DNA of 64,000 nt from VRUE01 sp963812335 (GTDB lineage Bacteria; Actinomycetota; Thermoleophilia; Solirubrobacterales; 70-9), in NCBI GenBank assembly GCA_963812335.1, contig CAWEUU010000001.1, positions 62,001 to 126,000 on the forward strand, given 5' to 3'. This document shows, one piece after another, positions 63,562 through 64,000 of this stretch (position 1 is its first letter; every line of letters begins with the position of its first letter). The notes under the pieces are model-generated. The model saw only the letters and a program-made list of their open reading frames with translations, made no database searches and was not told the DNA's origin. Made by a program: the position numbers and the translations under genes.

Positions 63562-64000
63562 CTCCCACCCGCGTCGCCTTCGCCGCGCTGCTCGGCAAGG
63601 ATCTGCGCACCGAGCTGCGCACGTTGCAGTCGCTGCCGGCAATGGCGCTCTTCGCCGTCACCACCTTCGTCATCTTCCGCTTCGGCCTCGACCGCACGGC
63701 GCTGTCGGGCAGCCTCGCCGCCGGGGTGCTCTGGGTGACGCTGCTCTTCGCCGCGATCCTCGGCATCAACCGCCTCTTCGTCGCCGAGCGCGAGGAGGGC
63801 GGCTTCGACGCGGTCCGCCTCGCCCCGATCGACCGCACCGCGGTCTTCGCCGCCAAGGCCGCGGCGCTGCTCGTCTACCTCGTCGCGCTGGAGCTGATCA
63901 CGGTCCCGATCTTCGCGATCTTCTTCCTCGACTCCGCCGCGGCGCTGCCGCCGCTCGCCCTGGCGCTGCTGCTCGCCGACTTCGGCCTCGCCGCGACCGG
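63558..64000 (+). CDS. ccmB: haem exporter membrane subunit CcmB-like (truncated by window end)
   Basis: The first 147 codons are present. It starts MTPTRVAFAALLGKDLRTEL, then a helix (MALFAVTTFVIFRFG), a hydrophobic segment LAAGVLWVTLLFAAILGINR, and LFVAEREEGGFDAVRLAPID, the CcmB-style soluble loop FxxExExGxxxxLxLxP, followed by two more helices. The gene continues beyond 64000. It overlaps ccmA (ATGA), so the pair is co-translated. Confidence 0.87.
   Translation, partial: MTPTRVAFAALLGKDLRTELRTLQSLPAMALFAVTTFVIFRFGLDRTALSGSLAAGVLWVTLLFAAILGINRLFVAEREEGGFDAVRLAPIDRTAVFAAKAAALLVYLVALELITVPIFAIFFLDSAAALPPLALALLLADFGLAAT

Overview
The window is 64 kb of GC-rich, gene-dense bacterial DNA. No 16S, ribosomal-protein or tRNA gene was found, so the taxonomy is inferred from gene content. 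The main clues are a fused 2-oxoglutarate dehydrogenase E2-E1 protein of the actinobacterial Kgd type, a c-di-AMP (ydaO-type) riboswitch ahead of an NlpC/P60-like wall hydrolase, GAAC-N4-GTTC SOS boxes, a sigma/anti-sigma fusion and repeated low-complexity secreted proteins. Together these fit a deep-branching actinobacterium, most likely class Thermoleophilia (Solirubrobacterales). The encoded life style is aerobic and heterotrophic: aconitase, Kgd and fumarase of the TCA cycle; propionyl-CoA carboxylase beta, methylmalonyl-CoA mutase and methylmalonyl-CoA epimerase; several aldehyde dehydrogenases; an FAD/Fe-S hydroxyacid dehydrogenase beside a benzoylformate-decarboxylase-like enzyme; and the start of a CcmAB haem exporter.

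Layout. 0-4.7 kb (minus strand): a secreted DUF5666-like protein, an alkylglycerone-phosphate-synthase-like flavoprotein and a two-domain fatty acyl-CoA reductase, together a plausible ether-lipid pair. 4.7-9 kb (plus): kgd with a lipoyl domain, then a small membrane protein. 9.4-13.2 kb (minus): aconitase and an SDR. 13.3-14.1 kb (plus): riboswitch, wall hydrolase and terminator. 14.1-20.1 kb (minus): pccB, a small protein, mutA and a nucleotide-sugar decarboxylase interrupted by an intein. 20.2-23.5 kb (plus): a sigma/zinc-finger/membrane fusion and an Ig-like secreted protein. 23.5-33 kb: a basic protein behind two SOS-like boxes, an inositol phosphatase, a helicase-nuclease, PAC2, two half-size TauE transporters, OtsB, a membrane protein and PolX. 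33-38.5 kb: thioredoxin, a tautomerase, a coiled-coil protein, a VapC remnant, IleS and an SDR. 38.4-43 kb: hydroxyacid dehydrogenase and MdlC-like decarboxylase. 43-48.5 kb: an M15-like peptidase frame running into a lipoprotein, FumC, an aldehyde dehydrogenase and a CrtC-like protein. 48.4-56.6 kb: two Fic proteins bracket YchF and three reading frames broken by indels. 56.6-64 kb: a methyltransferase, epimerase, DUF1385, a GST-like protein, RarA, an aldehyde dehydrogenase and CcmA/CcmB (CcmB cut by the window end).

The most unusual aspect is the density of long inverted repeats. One family has a core reading CGAATAGC-n-CTGCTATTCG inside much longer, locus-specific arms (24-170, 9292-9416, 28696-28802, 42971-43133). 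A second group has G-rich 5' arms and, in several copies, an inner CTTTTTCGC / GCGAAAAAG pair (788-905, 2588-2695, 12267-12386, 43912-44024, 45884-45985, 61149-61216). Further palindromes sit in frame inside protein genes (kgd, the FAD/Fe-S dehydrogenase, rarA, ileS), always where the protein seems tolerant. No transposase is present, so these look like non-autonomous or locally generated elements. The intein, the in-frame palindromes, the ether-lipid pair and the SOS-linked basic protein are the leads I rate most highly.
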